Shown here: in pieces, positions 20,686 to 32,224 of the stretch
Layout of the letters: each line of letters starts with the position of its first letter
Position numbering within the stretch: position 1 is the stretch's first letter
Source of the DNA: Ianthella basta
Taxonomy: Eukaryota > Porifera > Demospongiae > Verongiida > Ianthellidae
Length of the DNA: 64,000 bases
Assembly (NCBI GenBank): GCA_964019415.1
Contig: OZ025878.1
Coordinates: 124,001-188,000 of the forward strand
Reading direction: 5' to 3'
Program-made: the position numbers and the translations under genes
The notes under the pieces: model-generated
Seen by the model: the letters and a program-made list of their open reading frames with translations, nothing else
Database searches by the model: none
Told to the model about the DNA's origin: nothing

Positions 20686-23219
20686 CCTTCATTTCAAGGA
20701 CTCCGCATCGCGGACCTTGCCTTCACAGACGTAAAGTTGGGCAGAGGAGCCGACGCAACTGTATTTAAGGTGGAATGGAACGGGACTGTGTGCGCCGCAA
20801 AGCGTCTCCATGACATTCTGCTGGAAGACGACTCGCCCGGAGGAGCGGACAAGCTGATTAGCAACTTCGAGGCAGAATGCCTAACTTGGTCGAAGCTGCG
20901 TCATCCAGGAGTTGTCCAGTTCCTTGGAGTGTACTTTGAGCGCAACTCTCGCTTACCAGTTCTGGTCATGGAGAAAATGGACACCAGTCTTCGCAAGTAC
21001 TTGGAGGATCACAGCAAGGAGGAGTTCCCCCTCAACCTCAAAGCTTTCGTCCTCCGTCAGGTGACCCAAGCGCTGGCCTATCTCCAGAGCCAGAACCCGC
21101 CTCTCGTCCATCATGACTTGAGTCCAAACAACGTATTGTTGAACGTGGTCTCTTTCGTGACCAAGGTGAGCGATTTTGGCATGAGTCGAGCCATCAACCC
21201 ATCCGCCCTCAGTCGCAAGTCCTCCATAAAGGGGACGTTGGCATTCATGGCTCCTGAGGCGCTGCAGAAGGTACCAAAGTATGACACCAAGTTGGATGTG
21301 TTCTCCTTTGGCAACATCATCATCTCCACTCTGACCCACGAGTGGCCAGACCCAGAAGCACCGACCAAATATGAAAATGACCAACTTGTTGCTTTGAACG
21401 AGCTCCAGCGTCGTGAGCACTGCACTGAATTGTTCACTTCACAAGAGAAGCAGCTGTTTCTACCCACTGTCAGCCAGTGTCTGGAGAACCGACCAGACAA
21501 GCGTCCCTCCAGTGTGGTGCTGGTGAGAGAGCTGAGACGTATCGAGTCATCCCTCCCAACAGGCAGCCATGTTGCTGCTCCTATTGAGCACCTTCGCCAG
21601 CAGTTGTCAGCCAAGGAGGAAGAATGCAGACAGAAGGATGAGGTGATTGTAGAGAAGGATGAAGTGATTAGGGAGAAGGAGGTGGCATTGAGGGAGAAGG
21701 ATGAGGTGATTAGGGAGAGGGAGGTGGCATTGAGGGAGAAGGATGAGGTAATTAGGGAGAAGGACGTTGCATTGAGGGAGGCCTTGAAGGAGAAGGAGAG
21801 AGCGATGATTGAGAGAGATGTAGCTTTAAGGGACAGAGATGTAGTTTTGAGGGAGAAAGAGGCTGAGCTCCAACATTTGCGACAGTCAGTGAAAGAAAGA
21901 GACAACACCGCTCCAGGGAAGGTGAAGCAGTTGGCAGCAGCTCAAAAGGTGAGCTGTATGCATGTTGGTGGTGTGTGGGTGGGTGTAGTTTGGGATGTGA
22001 ACACTGAAATGTCCCACCTTGGGACACCACCAGTGAGAGGCAGTTCACTGCATGTGGGAACTGGGCAAGTGCTGAATATAGTCATGTTGGGAACACACAC
22101 TGTTGTGTAGTGTTGGGTTAGTGGGCACTGGAAGGGGGTACATTTGCCTCCCTTTGCTTTAATCTCACCCATGCACCCACCCTTGAAAGGACATTTAGCA
22201 AGTCATAGTAATTATATATGTCATTCCCTCCTCCATTTCTGTGAACTTCAATCCCCATTTCTATAGTAGTGTATATATATATATATATATATATATAGTG
22301 TAGCTACATTGTGGAATTAATGGATATAGACCACTTGGTGTGTGTTGGCCCCTCCCTTGACCCCACCCCCTGGTCCAAATTCAACCTGCAGGTGAAGCAC
22401 CCTCTCAGGGACTGGAGGAAACTTGGAGAGTGTAAGAACGTTATCCAACACAGTCCAGTGGGTGGTGTGTATACCGCTGTGGCCATGAACAGTGAGGGCC
22501 TGCTAGCTGTGACAGATGGGGGGAACAACTGTGTTCATCTTCTCACCAAAGAGGGTGCATTGGTGAGGTCCATTGGGAAAGGAGTGGTTGGTGGTAGGTT
22601 GTCTGGTGTAGCATTTGATCTGAGAGGGAATGTTTGGATTGCAGGCTATCGCAACAATAAAGTAGTCAAGCTGTCCCAAGATGGCCGACTCCTTCAGACC
22701 ATACGCCATGCAGGTAGTGAAAGTGATGGTTTGAGCTGTCTTAGTAGTGTGTCTGTTAGCACAGAAGGACTGATCTACATCTGTGATAGTCACAACCACC
22801 GTGTCACTGTTCACGACGAAGACGGCAAGTTTCTGTTTTCTTTTGGCTCAAAAGGAAGTGGCCCAGGGTGTTTTGATTACCCTCGAGACATAGCATTTGG
22901 TTCAGATGGCCTCGTGTATGTTAGTGATAACAACAGTAGGAGAGTTTGTGTGTGGTCTAAAGAAAGCACATTTAAGAGAGATTTTCAGCCCAAGTATGTC
23001 CCTTCCTGCATTGCTGCTACTAGTGACAACCATTTGTTGATCACTTCACACTCTTCCAACACCGTAATGGTATACACACTGGAAGGTGAACTGGTTCATG
23101 AGTTTGGAGGGAAAGGTTCTTATCCAGGGAGGTTTGATGGACCTCGGGGGATATGTGTTAATGACAATGGTTTGGTGTATGTAGTTGATAAGGAGAACAA
23201 GCGTGTGCAGGTTTTCTAA
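20668..23219 (+). CDS. K1: TKL-like kinase - coiled coil - NHL propeller protein
   Basis: Two exons, 20668-21948 and 22392-23219, joined phase 0, 702 residues. I use the ATG in the AAAAATGGCGG context; an upstream in-frame ATG at 20626 would lie inside SRP72. Kinase domain about 15-290: glycine loop LGRGADATVF (third Gly replaced), Lys45 in CAAKRL, catalytic loop HHDLSPNN (Asp150, Asn155; His in place of the Arg of HRD), DFG 169-171, APE 195-197. All catalytic residues are present, so it should be active. Residues about 320-425 are a heptad repeat of the REKDEVI type (coiled coil). Residues 428-702 are NHL repeats, six blades, ending KRVQVF. No signal peptide or membrane span, hence cytosolic. 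Function unknown; the layout recalls TRIM-NHL proteins with a kinase in place of RING/B-box. Reading through the intron stays open to 22110, giving a possible isoform without the propeller. Confidence 0.9.
21636..21780 (+). repeat. Coding 21-bp minisatellite (heptads) in K1
   Basis: Units of 21 bp of the type gattagggagaaggatgagg encode REKDEVI/REKEVAL heptads. Every paralog has the array but with different unit number and order. Confidence 0.85.
22271..22297. repeat. (AT)n tract in K1 intron
   Basis: About 27 bp of TA dinucleotides, shortly before the NHL exon. Confidence 0.95.
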
Positions 23220-23589
23220 CTGTAAACAATGTGTGTTTGTCAGCAACTAGCTGTGTACTTACTTGTTTTCAGTTACTTGCAATTGGTTTTGTAGTTTGTA
23301 TCTGTATTACCTTATAAATCCCTCAAGTGTTATGGCCCATTCCAACTACTGTGATGTGTACAACTCACTTTACATCACTTTAACATTTCCCATGTATTAT
23401 GATAGCTGTGTGTACTGTGTAAACATGTTTTAACCAGTCATGGGCGGAGTTAACTCATTGCCAAATATGGTATGCTGGCATAATCACTTGCCGTGATCAG
23501 TGAAGTGAGTCCCAATCTTGGAGCAGTCCTGTCTCTTTCCTTTCTCTGGTTTGTTTCTTGTCCGATTGTCCACTGCACACTGCAATGGA

Positions 23590-23689
23590 TCATGTGAACA
23601 GCTCCAGTATTGGAATGGTGGATTCTCATGTGATTTCCACCACCATATGTCACATGACAATCCACCATTCCAATACTGTATTCACATGA
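23590..23689. repeat. Foldback repeat after K1
   Basis: Arms of about 40 bp (tcatgtgaa, then cagtattggaatggtggatt and its complement) flank a loop of about 18 bp. One copy follows every NHL exon except K5. Confidence 0.85.
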
Positions 23690-23752
23690 GTGATTGCAAT
23701 ATGTGTGTATTGTGTACAATTGGGACAAGACAGCACACACCACTGGACACAT

Positions 23753-24934
23753 AGACCATTTTCCCGAGGGTCACGTGCGATGACGTCACCAGCCCGGTGT
23801 AAGGCAAAAGCTGTAGGGGACAGTATAGTAATTATACGCGTTGTTGTAGTTATAGTCTAGTTGCAGTAACGTAACGATGATCGTGACGGAGGTGGATGCT
23901 CTAGGTGAATCTCTGAGGTCTACCATGGATGCGCAGTCTCTTTGAAAGAGTTTGGAGTCTGAGAGTGCTACGGTGCCTGTGCTGCAGAAGCTACGCAAGA
24001 TATTGAAAATAACCTTTAGCAACAAGAAGAAACAGGAGCTCATCGATGCCCTTCTAGGATACGCGGCCACGCACGGCCTATTTCTCTTCCGCAACTCCAG
24101 CAGGACCAACTGATGGCACTTCAGAAGGTGATGCCAGTACCTTGGGCTGTTTCCTCTGCCCGCACCTTTTCTGATATCTTTTGCTCTTGCACCAGTTGCT
24201 TCTGCATTTTCCAAGCTCCTTTCTTAATGTTAACAATTGTTAGAACATAGTCCACGCCACTGGGATCCTCAGAAGGTTTGCCTTCTACAAAGTGCTTTCT
24301 ACAAATGATGTGGGCCACCAATCGACAGCACGACGACAGCAAACTCCTTTGATCCACAACTCCGTTCTCTCTTCATCAGAAAGAGGAAAACGAAAGAATC
24401 CATATGGACATGACGGGACATCCCGATTTGTGCAGCTGTCGGCAGCACAAGAAGACGGCATGACTGACAATAAGCGCCGTCGGAAGCGCATTTCGGCTAG
24501 AATCCGGTACTTCTGCCGCTCGTTCTTCGTAATATAGCTAGCTAAAAGGAGCCAGAGATTTTGACTTGACATGCTTTGAGAGCAGAGCAATATAGGTTAG
24601 GTCTGAAAAGAATGCACGCATAGCTGTCTTCCTTGCGCTAGGAGGCAGAGAGCGAAGCGACCGAAGTCATGTAACTTCGCGGCCACTTCGCTCTCTGCCT
24701 CCTAGCTAGCTATGCATGTGCCCTAGCTACCTCTTGTGCATTCATTCCTTTCTGATTCAACCCTGTATAACATATTTTGGTTCGCTCTCAAAGCATACCC
24801 AGTTTAGAGCTCTGGGTCAGCTTAACTACGAAGAACGAGTGGCCCAAATACGCACTCTAACATATTATCGCTGGAGCTTTTGCCTTACACGCTCGCGGGC
24901 AGCATATCACGTGACCAATGTGACAAAGGTCTAT
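23753..24934 (-). mobile_element. P-element-like DNA transposon remnant with THAP domain
   Basis: Absent from the same place after K2, K3 and K7, so it is an insertion. It is flanked by direct repeats GGACACAT (23745-23752 and 24935-24942). Ends are inverted repeats: left AGACCATTTT then GGGTCACGTG; right CACGTGACC then AAAGGTCTAT. An 8-bp target duplication together with a THAP domain fits the P superfamily. At 1.18 kb it is far too short for a full transposase; only the DNA-binding part remains. A 20-bp perfect hairpin (24638-24657 with 24686-24705) lies in its right half. Confidence 0.75.
24195..24461 (-). pseudogene. THAP zinc-finger fragment of a transposase
   Basis: On the minus strand the frame starts MPSSCAADSCTNRDVPSCPY and continues FFRFPLSDEERTELWI, the N-terminal half of a THAP (C2CH) domain. 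The second half, ICRKHFVEGKPSEDPSGVDY, lies in another frame, so there is a single-base frameshift in the middle (about 24290-24310). The domain's C, C, C and H ligands are all present across the two frames. THAP domains bind DNA and are found in P-element transposases and in host proteins derived from them. Its place inside the element above says it is transposon-derived. Confidence 0.75.
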
Positions 24935-25429
24935 GGACACATGTACCAGTGTGTGTGTGTGGGGGGGGGGTCCTCTGGGGTCACATGCATGGATGCATGT
25001 AGTCATAAAATGGCTGCCATGTTGGACAAAGGAAGGCAGTGCTGTAGCTATTGTGTACTGGATATAGCTACAGGTCAGTGTTTGCAACAGGAGAGGGGGG
25101 AAGGAGGGGTTTAGCTGGAGGTAGTTTCCAAATAAAGCATTCTAGCTTCTTAAGGCTGGGAGGGGGAGTCTAATCTCGCTTACTACTTTCTCCTTTCCAT
25201 TTTTATTTGATTGACCGTGTCGTCATAATATAAAATGGGGGAGCAGTCTGGCTACGCAAGACTAAGGGAAGTCTTGGTCCAGCCATAATGTCTCGTGAAC
25301 ACCATTACCAGGTGCACAGGTCATGGGTACAATACACACGTACATGCACAACAACATGCATACATCATGCACAAGGGACGTCCATTGCATGAACGAGTTC
25401 TGTACAAGCCCATATTCCCTCAGGGGCAG

Positions 25430-28227
25430 CCATCTTTCAGGGTCAGACTTCACATGAGGGTCGTAGTTCTTGGGGAGGCGTGGCTTGCACTTTCTGCTCA
25501 GTCCCCTGTGTCTGTAGATGAGGGTTGAAGGGTTGTACAAGTTTATAGTTTTGTGTGGCTTGCACTTTCTGCTCGGTTGTTGCTGTTGCCTTGGCAACCC
25601 TGTGTCTATAGATGGGCATTTGCTCAAGAGCATCTGCATCCATGTTGACAGCTTGTTCTGGTAGTAGCAGCTTCACGCTGACCTCCTCCGCTTGGCTGGG
25701 AGAGAACTGGGAGTATGCTGAGACCAGCTTCACCAGGATGCGAGGGTCACTGGGGTCCAGTCTGCGCAGCTGCTCCAAGTGGGACACAGCATCTTGTGAG
25801 CGGCCATTTTCTATCCCAAAAGTGGCAGCCTGCATTAGTATGGCCTTCACTGACCTGCCCCCCTGGCTGCCCCGCCCAGCGGGAGATGGCTCTGGTATAG
25901 AGAACGAAAGCCTTAATTATTGATTCCGCCCCCTCTCCTCAGGTGTGCAGGGCAACCAGATACACCAACGCACTGAAATGATCAAACATCTACAAAAGGG
26001 AGGAACACACACACATACACACACACACAATGAAGCCATTTCTCCAGCACAGAACACTGAGTGAGTTTGGGTGTGACTAGAACTACAAACAGAGTTAAAG
26101 CACAAACAGAAGAGACACGTGGGGCTATAGTGAACATGCACAGGAGGTGAGGAGAGATCTGAACTACCACACACCATGCAACAAGGGGCTGCCTGCTAGC
26201 TAACAGAGGGAACACTGCTGGAGGCATGCCACAGATCTGAGCTACCTAAACACACATCAACAGTCAACACACACTACACCCTCCACACCCACCAACCCCA
26301 CCCACCCCCCAATGCCCCCTCTCCCTCACCTTGGGGAATGCCGCTAGTGTCTGCACTGCCGACTGAGGGCTGTGTTGGTGTGTCAGCTGTAGCTGTGCTA
26401 GAGTGAGGTAGACCAGAGGGCTGGCCGCAGTGGGATGCTCCTCCACCAGCCGAATGAGGAACTCCGCCCCCTGACTGTGTTGCCCCTGAGGACATAGGAG
26501 GGCCACTTCTGCAAGTGCAGCAAGGCCGCCACCTTGCCCCGCCCCCTCCTGCAGCCGACCAATCATTTCTCTTGCCTGAGCAGTTTGTCCAAGAGTGAGG
26601 GCAAACAGTGCCAAGTTGAAGTGGACCACATCACGCTGAGTGCCAGTTAGCTTGGCCAGGGCGGCGTCGTTGGAAAGTGCTTTGACACGTTTCTTGGAGT
26701 CAAAGACATCTCGGTCACGATTGAGGACGAGGATGTTGTTGGATGCTATGGCAACCTGGGTGACATCATCAGGGTTGCTCTTTATGCAGGAGAGATACAT
26801 CTGATTGGCTGCTTCTTGTTGCCCTAGCAACTGCTTGAGGTAGCCACACTGGAGCTGTAAAATGCCAAGCTCCGCCTCCACCTCATCCTCGTCATAGCCG
26901 TCCTCCTCAAATTGCTACAAGGTGTAACCATAGCAACATAGATCACCATAGTAACAAGCCATAGCCTACAAGCAATGGGGCCTTTCAGTAGCTATACATG
27001 TATGGACTAGAAGAGTTGGGGGATTACCCCACACACAAGGCCAACACAGTGAGTTGTGTGGCAGTGCTGTGATGTGAGTTGGGTCTAAGGCACAAACAAG
27101 GCTTGAGACTTTGGAGCCATTTCTACCTGTCGTTGGGGAGGGGAGCTGTGCTGGCTGACCTAAAACTTTTGGCCCAGAAGCTGCAGCCTTCTTCAAAGAC
27201 TGAGGCAAAGGCCATCGACTGAGAGCACAGTCAGGGGACCCGTTGTCGTACACCTACCTGATCCAGCAAGTTGCAGTAGCAATACAACGAGGCAACACTG
27301 CAGCAGTGCTTGGCACGGTGAGGCCCTCCTCGAGAGCTGCTGACTCGGACTTGGGTTGTATTTGACTGATTGCCTATGTTCCTGTTTGTAGGCCTTAGAG
27401 TGTGGGCGTTTCTTTATTGTATGTAGTTGTATTTCACCTAATTTTGAGGTTATATACATGTAAAATATTGCTAAAACTTCAGGTAGTAACACATCACATA
27501 CCTACATGTATTGCTAATTTGTATGTGTTCCCATGTCTGATGAATGCATACTATACGTAGTATTGCACTGTACCTCTCTGGCCATCTGTTCTGCCTGCTC
27601 CAACAGTCGGCTGGCCTCTGTCAGGTTGCCATTGGCAACGGCAATGAGAGAAGCATTAAAGGCTTGTTCATAGGTCTCCGCCCCCTTCTCCTCCCCCACC
27701 CCGAGGGGGGACAGGGGAGTCCCCTCCTGTGCTGACAGTGCTCTTGCAGCCAACAGATTGGTCCGCCTCTCCTCAGCGAACTCGTCCTCGCCTCCCGCCG
27801 CCGACTGCTGCTGGAAGGCGCGCTCGTACGCCTCACACGACTCGCGGTACCGCTCCAGACGGTAATACGTCTGCGCCAGGAGTTCGTGGACCCCCGCTCC
27901 ACATCCGTCAGGGCTGTCCTCCAGCGGCTTCAACACAGCGAGACACTCTTTGTAGCGACCCAAGCGATAGAGGCAGTAGCCTTTCATCAGGGGAAGCCCC
28001 TCTCCGCCAGGCGGTCTCGTCTTCAACAACCGGTTCACCTCCTTCAGTGCGTCTGAGCACTTTCCAACGTGAACCAGACAGGCGGCCTTGGCCTGGCGGG
28101 CGTCTTGGTCATCCGCGTCATACTTCAATACCTCACTGGCTGCCTCAATAGCTTTGTTGTACTCCCCGTCCCGTCCGTGGTCGCGTATTCGTCTAAACAG
28201 TGTCTGCACGTGGTCAGGAGCAGCCAT
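25430..28227 (-). pseudogene. SRP72: SRP72 copy 2, broken in the last exon
   Basis: Exons 1 (28227-27574) and 2 (26914-26330) keep the exact lengths and phases of SRP72-1 and are nearly identical to it. Exon 3 (from 25989) has a TGA at 25941-25939, sixteen codons in. The remainder drifts: a piece with ILVKLVSAYSQFSPSQAEEV is readable, then the order is scrambled by a short duplication (gtggcttgcactttctgctc occurs twice, near 25485 and 25555). The RNA-binding motif LPKNYDPHVKSDPERWLPLR survives in another frame and the Lys-rich tail is lost. A TPR-only protein could still be made. It is head to head with K2, 14 bp apart. Confidence 0.88.
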
Positions 28228-28241
28228 TTTGTTCAAGAAAA

Positions 28242-30657
28242 ATGGCGGAGAGGACACGCCCTTCATTTCAAGGACTCCGCATCGCGGACCTTGCCTTCAC
28301 AGACGTAAAGTTGGGCAGAGGAGCCGACGCAACTGTATTTAAGGTGGAATGGAACGGGACTGTGTGCGCTGCAAAGCGTCTCCATGACATTCTGCTGGAA
28401 GACGACTCGCCCGGAGGAGCGGACAAGCTGATTAGCAACTTCGAGGCAGAATGCCTAACTTGGTCGAAGCTGCGTCATCCAGGAGTTGTCCAGTTCCTTG
28501 GAGTGTACTTTGAGCGCAACTCTCGCTTACCAGTTCTGGTCATGGAGAAAATGGACACCAGTCTTCGCAAGTACTTGGAGGATCACAGCAAGGAGCAGTT
28601 CCCCCTCAACCTCAAAGCTTTCGTCCTCCGTCAGGTGACCCAAGCGCTGGCCTATCTCCACAGCCAGAACCCGCCTCTCGTCCACCACGACTTGAGTCCG
28701 AACAACGTATTGTTGAACGTGGTCTCTTTCGTGACCAAGGTGAGCGATTTTGGCATGAGTCGAGCCATCAACCCATCCGCCCTCACTCGCAAGTCCTCCA
28801 TAAAGGGGACGTTGGCATTCATGGCTCCTGAGGCGTTGCAGAAGGTACCAAAGTATGACACCAAGTTGGACGTGTTCTCCTTTGGCAACATCATCATCTC
28901 CACTCTGACCCACGAGTGGCCAGACCCAGAAGCACCGACCAAATATGAAAATGACCAACTTGTTGCTTTGAACGAGCTCCAGCGTCGTGAGCACTGCACT
29001 GAATTGTTCACTGCACAAGAGAAGCAGCTGTTTCTACCCACTGTCAGCCAGTGTCTGGAGAACCGACCAGACAAGCGTCCCTCCAGTGTGATGCTGGTGA
29101 GAGAGCTGAGACGTATCGAGTCATCCCTCCCAACAGGCAGCCATGTTGTTGCTCCTATTGAGCACCTTCGCCAGCAGTTGTCAGCCAAGGAGGAAGAATG
29201 CAGACAGAAGGATGAGGTGATTGTAGAGAAGGATGAAGTGATTAGGGAGAAGGAGGTGGCATTGAGGGAGAAGGATGAGGTGATTAGGGAGAGGGAGGTG
29301 GCATTGAGGGAGAAGGATGAGGTAATTAGGGAGAAGGACGTTGCATTGAGGGAGGCCTTGAAGGAGAAGGAGAGAGCGATGATTGAGAGAGATGTAGCTT
29401 TAAGGGACAGAGATGTAGTTTTGAGGGAGAAAGAGGCTGAGCTCCAACATTTGCGTCAGTCAGTGAAAGAAAGAGACAACACCGCTCCAGGGAAGGTGAA
29501 GCAGTTGGCAGCAGCTCAAAAGGTGAGCTGTATGCATGTTGATGGTGTGTGGGTGGGTGTAGTTTGGGGTGTGAACACTGAAATGTTCCACCTTGGGACA
29601 CCACCAGTGAGAGGCAGTTCACTGCATGTGGGAACTGGGCAAGTGCTGCATATAGTCATGTTGGGAACACACACTGTTGTGTAGTGTTGGGTTAGTGGGC
29701 ACTTCATGCAGTGAAGGGGTACATTTGCCTCCCTTTAGTAGTAGTGTACATTGTGGAGTTAATGGATACCACTTGGTGTATGTTGGCCCCTCCCTTGACC
29801 CCACCCCCTGGTCCTAATTCCACCTGCAGGTGAAGCACCCTCTCAGGGATTGGAGTAAGCTTGGAGAGTGTCAGAAGGTCATCCAACACAGTCCAGAGGG
29901 TGGTGGGTATAGGGCAGTGGCCATGAACAGTGAGGGCCTGCTAGCTGTGACACATGTGATGGGCAAGTGTGTTCATCTTCTCACCAAAGAGGGTGCATTG
30001 GTGAGGTCCATTGGGAAAGGAGTGCTTGGTAGTTGGTTGTTTGGTGTAGCATTTGATTTGAAAGGGAATGTTTGGGTGACAGACTGTTCCAACAATAAAG
30101 TAGTCAAGCTGTCCCAAGATGGCCGACTCCTTCAGACCATATGCCATGCAGGTAGTAAAAGTGATGGTTTGAGCGGTCCTCGTGGTGTGTCCGTTAGCCC
30201 AGAGAGACTGATATACATCTGTGACAGTGGCCACCACCGTGTCACAGTTCACGATGAAGAGGGCAAGTTTCTGTTTGCTTTCGGCTCAAAAGGAAGTGGC
30301 CCAGGGTGTTTTGAGGCACCTCATGACATAGCATTTGGTTCAGATGGCCTCGTGTATGTTAGTGATGATGGGAATAGGAGAGTTTGTGTGTGGTCTAAAG
30401 AAGGCACTTTTAAGAGAGCTTTCCAGCCCAAGTATGCCCCATCCTACATTGCTGCTACTAGTGACAACCATTTGTTGATCACTTCACACTCTTCCAACAT
30501 TGTAATGGTATACACATTGGAAGATGAACTGGTTCATGAGTTTGGAGGGAAAGGTTCTTATCCAGGGAGGTTTGATGGACGTCTGGGGATATGTGTTGAT
30601 GACAATGGTTTGGTGTATGTAACTGATTGTTACAACAAGCGTGTGCAGGTTTTCTAA
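28242..30657 (+). CDS. K2: TKL-like kinase - coiled coil - NHL propeller protein
   Basis: Exons 28242-29522 and 29830-30657, phase 0, 702 residues. The kinase exon is almost identical to K1 (differences include Gln in KEQFPL and His in YLHSQ). HHDLSPNN, DFG and APE motifs are intact. The propeller exon differs much more, with different residues at the start of most blades (for example VTHVMGKC where K1 has VTDGGNNC, and YVTDCYNKR where K1 has YVVDKENKR). Start context and divergent SRP72-2 are as in K1. The intron is only 307 bp. Kinase activity is predicted from the motifs; the ligand or partner of the propeller is unknown. Confidence 0.9.
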
Positions 30658-31707
30658 CTGTATACAATGTGTGTTTGTCAACAACTAGCCGTGTACGTAT
30701 TTGTTTTCAGTTACTTGCAATTGGTTTTGTAGTTTGTATCTGTATTACCTTATAAATCCCTCAAGTGTTATGGCCCATTCCAACTACTGTGATGTGTACA
30801 ACTCATTTTACATCACCTTAACATTTCCCATGTATTATGATTGCCGTGTGTACTGTGTAAACATGTTTTAACCAGTTATGGGCGGAGTTAACTCATTGCC
30901 AAATATGGTATGCCGTCATAATCACTTGTCGTGATCAGTGAAGTGAGTCCCAATCCTGGAGCAGTCCTGTCTCTTTCCTGTCTCTGGTTTGTGTGTTTCT
31001 TATATGATTGTCCACTGCACACTGCAATGGATCATGTGAACAGCTCCAGTATTGGAACGGTGGATTCTCATGTGATTTCCACTACCATATGTCACATGAC
31101 AATCCACCGTTCCAATACTGTATTCACATGAGTGATGGCAATATGTGTGTATTGTGTACAATTGGGACAAGACACCACACACCACTGGACACATGTACCA
31201 GTGTGTTGGGGGCGGGTCCTCTGGGGTCACATGACTAAGGACACCATGCATGAATGCATGTGGTCATAAAATGGCTGCCATTTTGGACAAAATTTAAAGG
31301 AAGGCAGTGCTATATTGTGTAATGGATACAGGTCAGTGTTTGTAACAGGAGAGGGGAGGGGTTTATCTGGATGTAGTTTCCAAACAAAGCATTCTAGCTT
31401 CCTAAGGCTGGGAGGGGGGAGTCTAATCTCTCTTACTACTTTCTCCTTTCCATTTTTATTTGATCGACTGTGTCGTCATAATATAAAATGGAGGAGAGGT
31501 AGCAGTCTGGCTACGCAGACTAAGGGAAGTCTTGGTCTGGCCATCAATAATGTCTCATGAACACCATTACCAGGTGCACAGGTCATGGGTACAACACACA
31601 CATGCACAACAACATGCATACAGCATGCACAAGTGACGTCCATTGCATGAACAAGTTCTGTACAAGCCCATACTCCCTCAGGGGGTACAGTAGTGGGACC
31701 TCATCTT
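30658..31707. other. K2-SRP72-3 spacer
   Basis: Shared kinase 3' flank with a foldback repeat, then DNA shared with 25000-25430. The THAP element is absent: the uninterrupted site is ccactggacacatgtacc at about 31184-31201. I see no gene. Confidence 0.7.
31032..31131. repeat. Foldback repeat after K2
   Basis: Same foldback as after K1. The stem has ggaacggtgg/ccaccgttcc where K1 has ggaatggtgg/ccaccattcc: both arms changed together. Confidence 0.85.
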
Positions 31708-32159
31708 TCAGGGTCAGGCTTCACATGAGGGTCGTAGTTCTTGGGGAGGCGTGGCTTGCACTTTCTGCTCAGATGGGCACTTGTTCAAGAGCATCTGCAG
31801 CTGAGCTGTCTGCCTGCTCTGGTAGTGGCAGCTTCACGCTGACCTCCGCTTGGCTGGGAGAGAACTGGGAGTAGGCTGAGACCAGCTTTACCAGGATGTG
31901 AGGGTCACTGGGGTCCAGTCTACGCAGCTGCTCCAAGTGGGACACAGCGTCTTGTGGGTGGCCATTTTCTATCCCAAAAGTGGCAGCCTGCATTAATATG
32001 GCTTTCAGTGTGTCCCGCCCCCCTAGCTGCCCCGCCCAGTGGGAGATGGCTCTGGTCCAGAGGGCACATGCCTCATCGACTCCGCCCCCCTCTCCTCAGG
32101 TGCGCAGAGCAACCAGATACGCCAACACACCGAGATGATCAAACATCTACAAGGTGGAG

Positions 32160-32160
32160 G

Positions 32161-32222
<62 letters not shown>
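32160..32222. repeat. Expanded (CA)n in SRP72-3 intron 2
   Basis: A CA tract of about 62 bp, twice the length of the matching tracts in SRP72-1 and -2. Confidence 0.95.

Positions 32223-32224
<2 letters not shown>

Larger units (their letters stand above)
23220..25429. other. K1-SRP72-2 spacer
   Basis: The first 530 bp is the 3' flank shared by all seven kinase genes, including a foldback repeat. Then comes the THAP element (23753-24934). From 24943 the shared flank resumes, ending in DNA also found after K2 at 31200-31700. No host gene is seen. Confidence 0.7.

Noticed and set aside
20953-21908. Long antisense frames over the kinase exons (up to 279 codons; similar at 28527-29188, 39835-40653, 58522-59361)
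   Set aside because: They mirror the coding strand exactly, recur in every paralog for that reason, and resemble no protein; no splice or start logic supports them.
24638-24705. 20-bp hairpin in the THAP element as a separate MITE
   Set aside because: No target duplication around it could be found; it may be part of the element itself.
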